A program made the translations under genes and the position numbers. From Rutpela maculata (taxonomy: Eukaryota; Arthropoda; Insecta; Coleoptera; Cerambycidae): a stretch of DNA of 64,000 bases. The notes under the pieces are model-generated. The model was not told where the DNA came from. It worked only from the letters and a program-made list of their open reading frames with translations, and made no database searches. Below are positions 44,330-54,470 of the stretch, in pieces; positions within the stretch are counted from its first letter, which is position 1, and the number at the start of each line of letters is the position of its first letter. The stretch is from contig OW386285.2 in assembly GCA_936432065.2 (NCBI GenBank), positions 100,817,869 through 100,881,868 on the forward strand. The letters are read 5' to 3'.

Positions 44330-44545
44330 TGTAAAAGCCTGACTGGACTGAGGCGGCTCGGCGAGAGAAAGACAGAGGATGATAACCATGCCTGGGGGGC
44401 CCTTATCAACAGACTCGAAGTCTAGGAAGACCATGTTTGGATGGGGAGCCCTGAGGCACACAAAAAGGAGTACTACAATAGACCTTATAGGTCGCAGTGG
44501 GGGAAGGCCAATCGCCCGCTCCTTCAGAGTAATCTAAGTTATCGA
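44330..44545. other. G+C-richer island, unresolved
   Basis: A 200-bp patch richer in G+C (GAGGCGGCTCGGCGAGAGAA, GCCTGGGGGGCCC). Frames such as EDDNHAWGALINRLEV (plus strand) look faintly protein-like and may be a LINE 3' relic. Not identified. Confidence 0.3.
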
Positions 44546-44930
44546 AACTGCAATAAACATTCTCTCTCATGTTTGTACGAATTATACGAACTTTATCCAT
44601 TTTACTTTAGGTATAATGTCAACGAGATATTTTTTAATAAAACTAGGTATTTTGAAACGAACAAAATTTGCAGTTGTCGTCTGTGAATGCCCATTAAACG
44701 CGAAACTTCTGTTAAGACTTAAAATTTTTATATACAGTGTTTCATTTTGCTTGGAACCGCCCCCACAAAAAGTTTGTTTTAGGTCCGATATAGATCGTTT
44801 TTTTTAAACGTAGATCGTGGAATAGTGCATTGCCATACATTAAATTTTATAAAACATAAAAGGTCTGTGTACGTCTTTTGTTTTTGTGCACGCAAAAAAA
44901 ATGTTTTGAATCAAGAATATAATATTTATA

Positions 44931-45087
44931 TATATGCAAATAATTAAATTCTTCATATGAAACAAATGCTTTTTGTGGCAAGAAATAAAAAGCTAGTCGT
45001 AAATAAATTTATTTGTTACAACTTATCGTTTCTTGAAACAAAACCATATTGTTTCATATGAAGAATTTAATTATTTGCGTATATACA
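44931..45087. mobile_element. Hairpin MITE nested in a TIR
   Basis: TATATGCAAATAATTAAATT CTTCATATGAAACAA and its near-perfect complement at 45050-45087 form a 36-bp stem with an 80-bp loop. TATA at both borders suggests a TA-type duplication. Confidence 0.8.
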
Positions 45088-45477
45088 ACGTGATCTACCA
45101 TGACATGCGGAAAATTTACCAGTAGGTTGTCCCCACCGAAAGGAGTTAAAAAAATGAAAAATTAAAAAAAAATTACCTTATTTTTTTGTAGAAATGCGCC
45201 TCCAATGACTTTAACTAATCTAACGTAACGCGGTACAACCATATCACTTTATCAGACTTGGCATTGACACTACTGGCAGCAAAGTTGGATAAGATAGAAG
45301 TGACTTTTTAGTTTTAATCAAATCACACTACAAAAATAGCGAAATAAATCGAAATAAATCGAAGACATTGACCCGATGCTGAAACCACAAGCAGGTATAC
45401 GAGATATTTAGTTAAACCGGTCAATGACACGGCGCGGCGGTGTCCCCATTCGACCGAAAACAAAAAACGGGGCTCTT

Positions 45478-45629
45478 GAGGGGTTTACACACGATGCAGC
45501 GGCAGGTAGCCAGCCTTGTCGGCATGCTTTGAACTCATTCGTAAAAGTGCACTGGTCCGCTGGAATTCCCATTATCTTCAAAGCGTACCGACAATGTTGG
45601 CTCCTGCCGCTGGATCGTGTGTAGGCCTC
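45478..45629. mobile_element. Palindromic MITE, about 48-bp arms
   Basis: GAGGGGTTTACACACGATGC, AGCGGCAGGTAGCCA and CGGCATGCTTTGAA at the left; the complement at the right carries TTCAAAGCGTACCGACA and CTCCTGCCGCTGGATCGTGT. G+C-rich compared with its surroundings. The plus-strand open frame across it is a by-product. Confidence 0.75.
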
Positions 45630-46446
45630 TTTTTTTGATCTCGCCGGCCGGCTTCACTTTTTATGCCAATTAGGGAAATGTAAGCAACTCGAATACGTTC
45701 TTTCACAAGTAAGTTCGTCGACCTATTCAAGGTAGGTCAGGACTTATTAAACATCAGTAGTGTATCTTCGCAAATTGGCTAATAATTTAATATACTAAAT
45801 TACCTCAGAATCGTCTAAAATTTTGCAGGGGCTTTCCCACATTGAAGACTAGCACACCATTTTCTTTTCCGCATTTCTTGGTAGATCACGTTGTATAAAT
45901 ATATATTCTTGATAAAAAAAAAAAAAAAATCCGTGTAGGTGGAAAATATCATATGGTATATTATCATATTCACTATTTTTTTATTTCAATCTGAGTACAC
46001 CATTGGATTCGACAACCACTCAAATGGGTTTGTACCAAACGTGAAAATATACCCATTTCTCGATTCGTCGTGAAAGAAATAAAAATTTTGAAATTTCCAA
46101 TAAAAATCCAATGTTGCACGGGATTGCGTATTTAAAAGAGTGCCTTAACTCAAACAACTGACAAAGGAATGTTTAATTGTCAATTTGTGTAGGTTTTACT
46201 TTTTTATTTTCTGATTGTAATAATAATAAGGTTATATAATAAGGTTATAATTTTGAAAGAGAAGTTATCAGAATACCAAATTCCCTAAAATCACAAGTTA
46301 ACTATCAACTTGTAAACCACAAACAATAAAGCACGGTGCAAGTTAAACCTGGTTTAAAAATTATACCTCGATTAGTTACTCATCGCTTAAAATGTAAACG
46401 ATGCAAATGGCTGTTACTTATTTTAATTTAATTGTAATAATAATTA

Positions 46447-46593
46447 TTGCCGCGAAGGTTAAGTTATCCAGATATTATTGAAATTGTTGGAGAAAGTGCG
46501 AGATCATCAAGAAAATCAGCTCGCGAATTTAATATAAGATATCCAAATCGTCCGCCGATTAGCTTCAGCACCTTTAGAGAAATTAATGTTTTA
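46447..46593 (+). pseudogene. Helix-turn-helix-like fragment (DUF4817/transposon type)
   Basis: The frame encodes LSYPDIIEIVGESARSSRKS and AREFNIRYPNRPPISFSTFR. This resembles the N-terminal helix-turn-helix (DUF4817-type, Y-x-x-E-x-x-DM-x-x-x-YG-x-x-x-x-N-x-x-x-A-x-x-x-Y-x-ERFPNR-x-x-PS-x-x-TF) found in insect transposon-related proteins. After about 50 residues the frame turns into A/T-rich nonsense, and no ATG precedes it. Probably the start of a truncated element gene. Confidence 0.5.
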
Positions 46594-46699
46594 ATTATAA
46601 TACACAACCCTTACGTATATACTGAGATAATAATAATAATTGTTATGAACACACGCTGTCATAAAAGAAATAAACGCGTAATTGGTTCAGATTAATAAA

Positions 46700-47400
46700 T
46701 ATTTCTATATGAAACAAGCGCAAAAAGAATAAGTACCTATTGATGATAATTAAAATTACAATAACTGGCGAATCCGCCAGAACTTTAAATGATATTAAGG
46801 CAATCGTAAATTTCCGTAAAAATATGCTTGATATTATTACAAACAAATAACGTCATAATATATCGAAGGTCTGAATTACTAATTACCGTAATTTCCACAT
46901 TTACGACTAAACATGCCAGACGAAAATACGTAGATATATTAGAGTGAAGAAAGATTTAAATTACATAACATCATATGGCAAAGACTATAAATAACCACCA
47001 CATGAAAACCACTGGTGTAGATAGAGCACGTTCTATAAATGTAATGTAATAAATAGAAATTTTCATCAGCGCTGTTCTTTGTTCACGATCTCGAGAATGT
47101 AAAGAAAATATTAGTAGAAAATTCGTGCAATTGTTTACAAAAATCGTTAGCTCACAAATAATTATATTCAATGTTAATAGTCTATACATTTTCTTAAATT
47201 GTTATTTTCATACATAAAAACGAAATAGAAGTTGAAATACATAAATAAATCTCAGTGCTCGGACTATAACGTACTGATGGCCCCTACTACACCAAACTGC
47301 GCATGTAGAGGCCACAGTTGATCGAAGAGATCCGAGTAAATCAGAGCCAGTGATTTCCAGCGTGCGCGTATCGCATATCACATATTCAGTCGAAAACGAA
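46700..47400. other. No recognisable feature
   Basis: A/T-rich. A G+C-richer patch at about 47270-47400 has no frame or repeat that I can identify. Confidence 0.5.
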
Positions 47401-47406
47401 TTCGAA

Positions 47407-47466
47407 TTGACCTATCTTACGTTAGAAAGTTTGGTAAAAAGTGTCATGCGAAAACTAGATTGGTAG
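47407..47466 (+). repeat. Half copy of the 39.2-kb hairpin MITE
   Basis: CCTATCTTACGTTAGAAAGT TTGGTAAAAAGTG...GCGAAAACTAGATTGGTA matches the outer part of the arms of the 39165-39586 element. No partner arm nearby. Confidence 0.7.
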
Positions 47467-47859
47467 TGGTTGTTTTATTAATTTTTATGATAAAGTATTT
47501 TTTGGAGAATCTCTTTTCATCATGGAACGACATGTTATTCCCGTTTTAGGCGACGGCAATTGTTTATTTGTTAATTTGTTTATTTTTTAATATTTTTTAA
47601 TATTATGAAGGTGTTATGTTGTTTATACAGTTCATTAATAATTTGACTGAATATGCAAATTTATTATCGTTGTATGGTGCATACGTTGGTCATGTTGAAT
47701 TACATTGCATTGCATTAGTCAATTATTTTCTAATTATTTATTTAGGATATACGGAGATGATAACAACGAAGAAAGTTTTGACAAGGGTTCGGAAAATATT
47801 ATTTGTAGCAAATTATAATCGTGAAAAAATCACTTTCCGAAATGTAAAATAATATTTGA

Positions 47860-48535
47860 CAGGTAGTTCACGCTATTGCCAAGGAAGAGACCTGACAACT
47901 CTTAATAAAAAATATACAGGTTGGATATAAAAAATAAAACGATATGAAAATAATATCTGGAATGCGGTTCACATGCAAGGATAAAAATCTGATACAATTT
48001 TGGCAAAAAAAATATACAAAGTGATCACTGAAAGGAATAAGATAATTAATGAATAAAAAGTTTCAAATAGAGAGGGGGGGATTTTTGCAAATTATTTTAC
48101 AAATTCTTTATATTCACCGCTTACCGAAGAGAAGTACTGTAATTGTGAAAAAAATCACTATTCCAGATTACTTAGGATTTTCACATTTCAGATTTAGATT
48201 ATGAAAATTTAGATAAGTATTTCAATTCAGTCATTCAGTCCGTTTGTCTATAGGTCTCTTGGCTCTATATCTAAAAAAATATTTGACAGAAGAATAACAG
48301 TCGGCCGGTAAATAAAGCTTATTGCCATAGAAAAAATCTGATATATTTTGATCGCAAAATGTAGAGGCTAAACCTTAAAAAAATAATAATTAAGGAAAAA
48401 ATGTTACGGAAAATAATAATATTTGACATGTAGTTAACACAACTGTTAAGGAGAAATCCATTCTAGTTTTAGTGAAAAAGATATACAGGGTGGTCACTAA
48501 AAGAATAACATCATTAACTGAACAAAACACGTCAA
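47860..48535 (+). repeat. Degenerate direct repeats around GTGGTCACTAAAAG
   Basis: ATATTTGACAGGTAGTTCAC (about 47850) and ATATTTGACATGTAGTTAAC (about 48420) head two related units. ATACAAAGTGATCACTGAAA and ATACAGGGTGGTCACTAAAA follow in each. GTCCGTTTGTCTATAGGTCT lies between them. Probably two old copies of one element. A 103-codon minus-strand frame across 48390-48701 is not convincing. Confidence 0.5.
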
Positions 48536-49451
48536 CATTTGACGGAGGGTGTATAGAGTAGACTCTCTTGCTTTTATGAAGTACTCTAGGAAAACGTGAG
48601 ACCATTACGTTGAAACAGGGCCGCGAATTTCTCGAAAATTTGGGTGCTGGTAGTAAGTTCAAAGATGTGTGTGCCTCGGATACATTTTTAAACATTCCCA
48701 TTTCGTCGAATTGCGGGCTTAGCTAGAAATGTAATTAAGTAACAAACAAATTCAAAGCCATTGGCTGCTCTGAGGAACCGCTCTGTAAGATATTTAAGTT
48801 AATTGTAGGTAAGTGTGTATTTTGTAGCTGCTAGAAACTATCAAAAATTTGTCCAGTAATATATTTCATTAACAATTACATGGAAATTGCATTAATTCCA
48901 AATGTGGCAAAACTTTTTGAGAGTATTTTTATCATTTCTTGTATATGGCCATGTTTGTAGTCAGATATTCTTAACCAACATGGAGTTTTTAAAAGTCGTT
49001 CTACTCTGACAAATATTACTACCTTGTTCGGTTTGTGTCTGAAGCTCTTGGTTGACAGATTACAAGTTGATGTATTTTTTACCAATTTCGCCAAAATATT
49101 CGATCAAGTATACCATCAACATTGGAATGTTCAATTCCATGACGTTCCAGGAACAAAATTTTAATTTTTCGATACCAAAATCTGAATATTAATCACATTC
49201 TAATAAAACGTGTATCTGTACAAGTCAATATTAATGTAGTTATCAAATATCTAATTTGCTTCAGGTGAGCATGGGAAAAATATTAGAAACTATTAAAGTA
49301 ACTTTGTTCATTGAATTCTTTATCATAATATATTGTTATGTGTTTCAGCCCTCCAGAGACATGTAGAACAATCTAAAAGATTACAGATATCCTCTGGAAC
49401 ATTGTAGAATGTGCTGGAATGTAGTGGAAAGATCCAGAACACATAACCTGG

Positions 49452-49460
49452 GGTATATAA
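49452..49460 (+). promoter_or_regulatory. LTR TATA box, interrupted
   Basis: GGTATATAA immediately before the inserted element; the original continued AGGAATGAACGG (now at 50137). The insertion separates the TATA box from its start site by about 670 bp. Confidence 0.6.
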
Positions 49461-50133
49461 AGGTACCCATTCACATACAGTTCGCCTGCAGTCCAGAACT
49501 GCCGATTTGCATATCGTCAGTTAAAATTTGTCAATACACATACAGGCCGCCGACAGGTTTGAGCCTGCAGTTTAGTTGAATCGTACGATAGACTGATGTG
49601 TATGGACAAAAATCGACAGTTTGAATGTTAAGTTCCCAACTTTAAACCTGTTGGAAGATTTCGTATTAATTTTGTAGCAAAATGACAGAATCGAGTAATA
49701 CTACTGCGGTGAATTTATCGATTTATATAGGCCAGTGCCTTGCAAGTGCAAGTGCCATCCATTCTGAGATAGTTTTTAAGGTTATTTCTGGCACTACTTT
49801 TGAACTTTTGTACCAATATCATATGAAATAACATATCACGATGCAACAACCAACTTTTTACCCAAAAACGTTTTTTTGCCTATGTTAATAATACATGAAG
49901 TGGTGCTAGCTTTTTTCTTCTGAAAAACATTGTTCATTACCGATCACTCGATGAGAACCGCTCGTGTGTGTGATGAAATCTCAGTTCGCCTGCAGTTCAA
50001 ACACTAATAGTTTGAAAACTGAGGGCCGCATCGTTTGATTAACTGAATAGTGTGTGGCTCGAAGAAGTTTAAATCCTCAGTTGAGATGGTACAGTCCTAG
50101 GACTGCAGACGAACTGTATGTGAATGGGTACCT
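49461..50133. mobile_element. PIF/Harbinger-like MITE in the LTR TATA box
   Basis: TIRs of about 34 bp begin AGGTACCCATTCACATACAG at both ends and are flanked by the 3-bp duplication TAA (49458-49460, 50134-50136). Removing one TAA and the element restores an uninterrupted TATATAAAGGAATG. TWA 3-bp duplications are characteristic of PIF/Harbinger. CAGTTCGCCTGCAGTTC appears a third time inside (about 49983). A 49-codon frame (49682-49831) is listed separately. Confidence 0.85.
49682..49831 (+). CDS. Small frame in Harbinger-like MITE, unknown
   Basis: A 49-codon frame starts MTESSNTTAVNLSIYIGQCL and ends FELLYQYHMK. It has an ATG and a reasonable composition but no recognised domain. It could be the remnant of the Myb-like or transposase first exon of the parent element, or chance. 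Confidence 0.2.
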   Translation: MTESSNTTAVNLSIYIGQCLASASAIHSEIVFKVISGTTFELLYQYHMK

Positions 50134-50272
50134 TAAAGGAATGAACGGTTCAGTTTAGTAGACAATTGAGTTAGTACAGTTCTAATGGTCAGTTGAATGA
50201 GCAGTTCAGTACAGACATTGATTGGAGAAACATTAAGAAGTAAACAAAGTGACTGAATTATTGAGACTTATA

Positions 50273-50786
50273 CACTCATGAGCAAAAGTATTGCATATTT
50301 TTAATATCTAGTAGTACTACGTAAAAAGTTCTGTTTATTTATAAATATTTTTAGTCACAACGTAAAAACACATTCCTTTTAATAATAAAAACTGTTATCA
50401 TAAACCCATTTAAGGTAAACAACCGGGTCCCCATTAAAAAAAATCAAATTCCACAAGATTATCTAACAATTTTTTTTTTTGGAATGGGAAGACGTATGCA
50501 AGCTGTATTATATGCTAGAGGAGGTAATACGCTGTATTAAATCCAATTTTAAAGATGATTTTTGTTTCATTGAAGAACACCACCTAATAACAAACTGTTG
50601 CATTTAATTATTGAATTTGTCTTTATTTGTTGTTTTCTAATAAAAATATTTGTTTTTCAACCTGCAGTTTATATTTTATATAAATTACGTATATATTAAT
50701 GTTTCCTAAATAAAAATTAATACAAGCAAAAAGGGTAATAAATTATTTTAAAAATTCAAAATATGCAATACTTTTGCTCATGAGTG
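50273..50786. mobile_element. Tc1-like MITE in the LTR
   Basis: TIRs of about 30 bp begin CACTCATGAGCAAAAGTATT, with TA at both sides (50271-50272, 50787-50788). The end resembles Tc1-type termini (CACTGGTGAGCAAAAGTA-like). The middle holds a fragment reading MGRRMQAVLYARGGNTLY, too short to identify. Non-autonomous. Confidence 0.85.
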
Positions 50787-51159
50787 TAGTACTTGTGCAA
50801 TATTAGTAAAGTAATTAATTGTTGGAATTGTAGTAATTAGTATTATTATTAGTAAGTTAATAAATCAGTGTTTAGTGTTACCCTGGTGTTATAATTTCCG
50901 ATACAGGGTGTTTACAAACACGCAACAATATTTTGTCATTGAATAACCAAAACAAATACAAAATTCAAGTTTTATAATCTTTGTACAGTAGAAAATCAAA
51001 ATATTTTATAAATGATGACTAAAATTTCAGGATTTTACTCAAAATGCTTATACCCCCACTACACTTGAATTTTTTTTTCTGATCATCAATTTTCATTTTC
51101 GAGGAAATTTTTTTTTGTGATTTTCAGCACGCGGCTGTGTTACCCCGCACACACAAGCA

Positions 51160-52100
51160 CAAGGCGCCCTCATGTGAAAAGCTGATCCAATTATTGTATT
51201 CTTTATTATCAGATAGACAAAGATATGTAGAATATAATGGCTATGTAATGTGCGACAAGCGGTGTTACTTAAGGGTCCATCGTAGGCCCCTTTATGTTTG
51301 TGATGTTTGTTGACGACATTGCATTGTCTTTTAACTCATATTTTTCTTTATGCTGATGATTTAAAAATTGCAAGTTATATAAATAATGGGAAAGATTGGC
51401 GTAAATTACAGTGATATTGATTCCTTATGCGAGTGGGAAAGTTTAATAATTAAAATTGACATTATACTTATTAGAACGATGTTGTCCAAAAAAAAGATCT
51501 TTGTGTTTTATATTTGATCCTAAATTATCTTTTATTCCTCATTGTGAGTACATTAGCAGTGACTGCCTAAAAATGATTGGTTTTATAATTACATGTATTG
51601 ACTGTCTAACATTTATCCATTATCAGAAGTCGTTTGGAGTATTGCAGTATTGCTTGGTGCCCGTCCTGCACTTCTCACATAATTGCTTGAGCGTATACGA
51701 GAAATTTTTGAAAATACTTATATTACATATAAAATATACCAAGAAAAGAATATATTATACGACGTAGAATATCTAATTTTACATATCTGTACAAAATTGT
51801 CCCTGGACAAGTTGATAATCTTGAATTTTAAGAACAAGAGTACAGTTTAATATAACTAGATTTGGAGCTACATAATCTCCTATTTTTACATATGACACAC
51901 CTCACAACAATCAGCATATGATCTCAGCAATATTCTCTATGTCTAGACAATATAATGAAGCGTATAACTTTGTTGACATATTTTTGTATACTTCTGTAGT
52001 TCGCTAAGAGCAGCTCTTTTAACGAATCTTTATTTAAATGTTAATGAATGTATTTTATTTTCTCTTTATTTTACTTGTTCATTTTAAGTTTTAACTCTGT
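51160..52100 (+). pseudogene. Non-LTR retrotransposon reverse transcriptase (Jockey/CR1-like)
   Basis: Plus-strand frames: LLYSLLSDRQRYVEYNGY, TSGVT-stop-GSIVGPFMFVMFVDDI, then after a one-base slip SLYADDLKIASYIN with an intact YADD. Later come FIFDPKLSFIPHCEYIS, RSRLEYCSIAWCPSCTSH, YEKFLKILILHIKYTKKR and SRQYNEAYNFVDIFLYTSVV. The order matches the fingers-palm-thumb of Jockey/CR1-group LINE polymerases (GVPQGS-x-LGPLLF, YADD, LEYCS-x-VW). Many stops and frameshifts, 5' part missing. Dead. Confidence 0.85.
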
Positions 52101-52272
52101 ATTCGATCTTTTCTCGGATTATTTTAAGATTTTAACATTGGAAATGTTAATGTTCGTATATGGGTCCACAGTTTTATCCAAGGCCGCCGACACGAAAGTA
52201 TCGAGGTCAGATGACGTAATAATGAGATACGCAGCGTTCGAGTGGCCGCGAATAACATGATGTATGATGTAT

Positions 52273-52380
52273 CCAAATTTCAAACAAAATCTTATCTTCT
52301 GGCACATTTTGTCACTGAAAATGATGTCTATAATTAAGTCATTTTGACACGTCAGAAGATAAAATATTATTTTGTTTCAT
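52273..52380. repeat. Inverted repeat, about 35-bp arms
   Basis: CAAACAAAATCTTATCTTCT GGCACATTTTGTCAC pairs with GTCATTTTGACACGTCAGAA GATAAAATATTATTTTGTTT. Small MITE-like hairpin just after the LINE fragment. Confidence 0.65.
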
Positions 52381-52564
52381 GGTGTTATCATTTCCAATGT
52401 CTCCGAAGGTTGCAAGGATTGCGAAATCTGTGAATTTTACTACGTATGATTGAATTTTTTTATATATTGTCTGTTAGATTTTGATAAATCTATTTGTATT
52501 ATTATTATATAATGAACTGCTCGATCGGTAACGGCCCTTCTACGCAAAAGCCAATCATCTGTCA

Positions 52565-53285
52565 TCATGACGATGGGCCATTGTGTAAAGGTCGATCATC
52601 GCCGACGATGGCCTCTGTGTCGGACTTTTGACACACATCAAATGAGCGCGGTGGAGAGTGGCTAACGCATGTCCACACGCCGACGATGGCCTCTGTGTCG
52701 ATTTTTTGGCACACAAAGGTGGCAGATAGTGACCGATGCGTGTTCACACGCTGACCTATCATTTTGTGCACAGTTGAAAGTTGAGCTCGTCGAGTGAACG
52801 TCGAGAATGTCACACAATTGGACTAATGTAGAAATATTTCAATTTACAGAAACGTACCAAAATGAGCCTGTTAAAGTTGACTACACACTTGTTAAGCGTG
52901 TAAAAAATGTCGGCGTGTTTGATGGTCAAAGGCGTCGACATTTTTTGAGTGCTTAGTAGACCTGAAGACAACTATACATGGCCGTTTTGACGCCCAGGTC
53001 CATCGACGACTATATAACGACACTCAAAGATGGGCCAGCGCGTGGACGGTAGCAATGGCTCGAACAGTGGTCGACCATGGCCGATGATGGGCCATTGTCC
53101 TACAGACTCAAAAGATCGGCCCTCCAGGGGGCCATCACAGGGCCAGAAGTTTCATCTTTGACCAGGTGATGGCCCGCTGATTTGTCGACCTTTTGTGTTT
53201 GTTGGGTGTGTAGGGGAGCCTCAACAATGGCTTGAACAGTGGCCACCATGGCGATGGCTGAAGATGGGCATTAAACATTATGGTT
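52565..53285 (+). repeat. GATGGGCC / GATGGCC motif-rich block with a 78-bp direct repeat
   Basis: GCCGACGATGGCCTCTGTGT CG occurs at 52601 and 52679. GATGGGCC or close variants occur at about 52573, 53030, 53087 and 53268, and GGCCAT variants elsewhere. CACACGC-TGAC appears twice. G+C-rich relative to the flanks. Architecture resembles motif-dense hAT subterminal regions in this window, but the ends are not defined. Confidence 0.55.
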
Positions 53286-53510
53286 TACAATCTAATCAAA
53301 TCACCACGTTATTAAAATAACAAGTTACTAAAAACTGTATTATCCCATTCACTGCGACTCAAACAGGCGGTGCGCAGTCCACGTGCGCATTCGTTTCAAG
53401 GATATAATTTATTCTGCTTTGCATGTTTATACGTTTTTTGATATATTTTTTCACTTGTCCCAGATCCGTGACATGCGCACCTTGAAAAACATTTCTCGTT
53501 CAATGCTGAC

Positions 53511-53528
53511 TGTCACAGATCTGTGACA
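53511..53528. repeat. Perfect 18-bp palindrome
   Basis: TGTCACAGATCTGTGACA. Related half-sites CCAGATCCGTGACATGCG (53460) and AAATCCGTATCACGCG (53587) surround it. Confidence 0.7.
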
Positions 53529-53529
53529 C

Positions 53530-54465
53530 ATAAAAAATATATGACAAAAATTGTCTCTGAAACTGTCGATACATGCATGTGTCATAAATCCGTATCACGC
53601 GTACAAAACAAATCGAGGAAATTTTAAACGTGTGAACAGCTGATCAGTTATTCCCTGAGTTCTGGTGACGCGATGTTGCCATATGTCCATTTTTAAAGAT
53701 TAATGACGAAATATACAACGCAAACATTGTTTTCTTCGCCGAAACCATGTGATGGACAAAAAATTTGTAAGATTCCTTTTGAAATGCATTTTAATTTAGA
53801 ATTTTAGAAAGCTATTTATTATTTTTCTAGAAATTACTTTAAAAAGTGAAGTTAAATTATTTTTTTCTAGCAAAACCGTTCAATTTTCCACACCTATTGA
53901 ATATTTTTTTCCCGATCATCATACTACTAACACCCTGTTGGCCTATATAGGAAGAAAGATAAAGAAACATAACGACTCGATTATACCGAAATTTCCGTAT
54001 GATTGAACAAAACAATTTGAATTGTATTTCCCAAGCCCACAATATCCCAAGGAAAAAAACAGAAGCGCTACACTGCAAAGAAACTATTAAGTAGATATTT
54101 TTACGATTCGCCCACCTGTACTGGCACAGTCAGTATCGATAATACAAATAAACAAAAGGTAGATTCAGTTGCCGTGTTGCTTAGTCATTACATCATCGAT
54201 TACGTCACCGTTCTGTTTGGATGCTACTGCGATAAATGTTAATTAGTTTTAGTAATGGCTCACGCTAGATTTTGGCGTCGGTTATTTGGAGTAAACTTGA
54301 AAATGTTACTCCGCCCGCACCTGGGCCCAGGACCGTAACAATCAACTTATTTAATGTACTAGACCAGTTTAAAGAGATTTTTTTTTTGTAAAAAATCGAA
54401 CCGCCCTCAAAAAAGGTAACTGAAAATTCAGAAATGAAATTTCACCCAGTCGCCCTATTTACCTG
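53530..54465. other. Mostly featureless; one dispersed repeat segment
   Basis: The minus-strand reading of 54370-54435 (GGTGAAATTTCATTTCTGAA to GAGGGCGGTTCGATTTTTT) matches 3905-3960. Otherwise nothing recognisable; short frames only. Confidence 0.5.
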
Positions 54466-54470
54466 ATATA

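Larger units (their letters stand above)
44908..45916. mobile_element. 1-kb TIR element with two nested MITEs
   Basis: The right end, complement of ATCAAGAATATATATTTATA CAACGTGATCTACCA, matches the left end only when the hairpin at 44931-45087 is removed: TCAAGAATATAATATTTATA resumes as CAACGTGATCTACCATGACA. So the left TIR (about 48 bp) was split by a later insertion, with TATA around the insertion point. A second palindromic element sits in the middle. Confidence 0.75.
49334..50927 (+). mobile_element. Solo LTR, about 402 bp net, broken by two MITEs
   Basis: Begins TGTTATGTGT and ends ACGCAACA (TGTT...AACA inverted ends), with 4-bp duplications ATAT on both sides (49330-49333, 50928-50931). 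A TATA box, GGGGTATATAAAGG once the insertion is removed, lies about 125 bp from the start. No gag/pol or second LTR is present, so it arose by LTR-LTR recombination. Four-bp duplications suit Gypsy- or BEL-type elements (4-5 bp). Subtracting the two nested insertions and their duplications gives about 402 bp. Orientation is inferred from the TATA box. Confidence 0.85.

Noticed and set aside
48390..48701. 103-codon minus-strand open frame
   Set aside because: Overlaps the degenerate GTGGTCACTAAAAG repeat, has hydrophobic low-complexity composition and no recognised motif.
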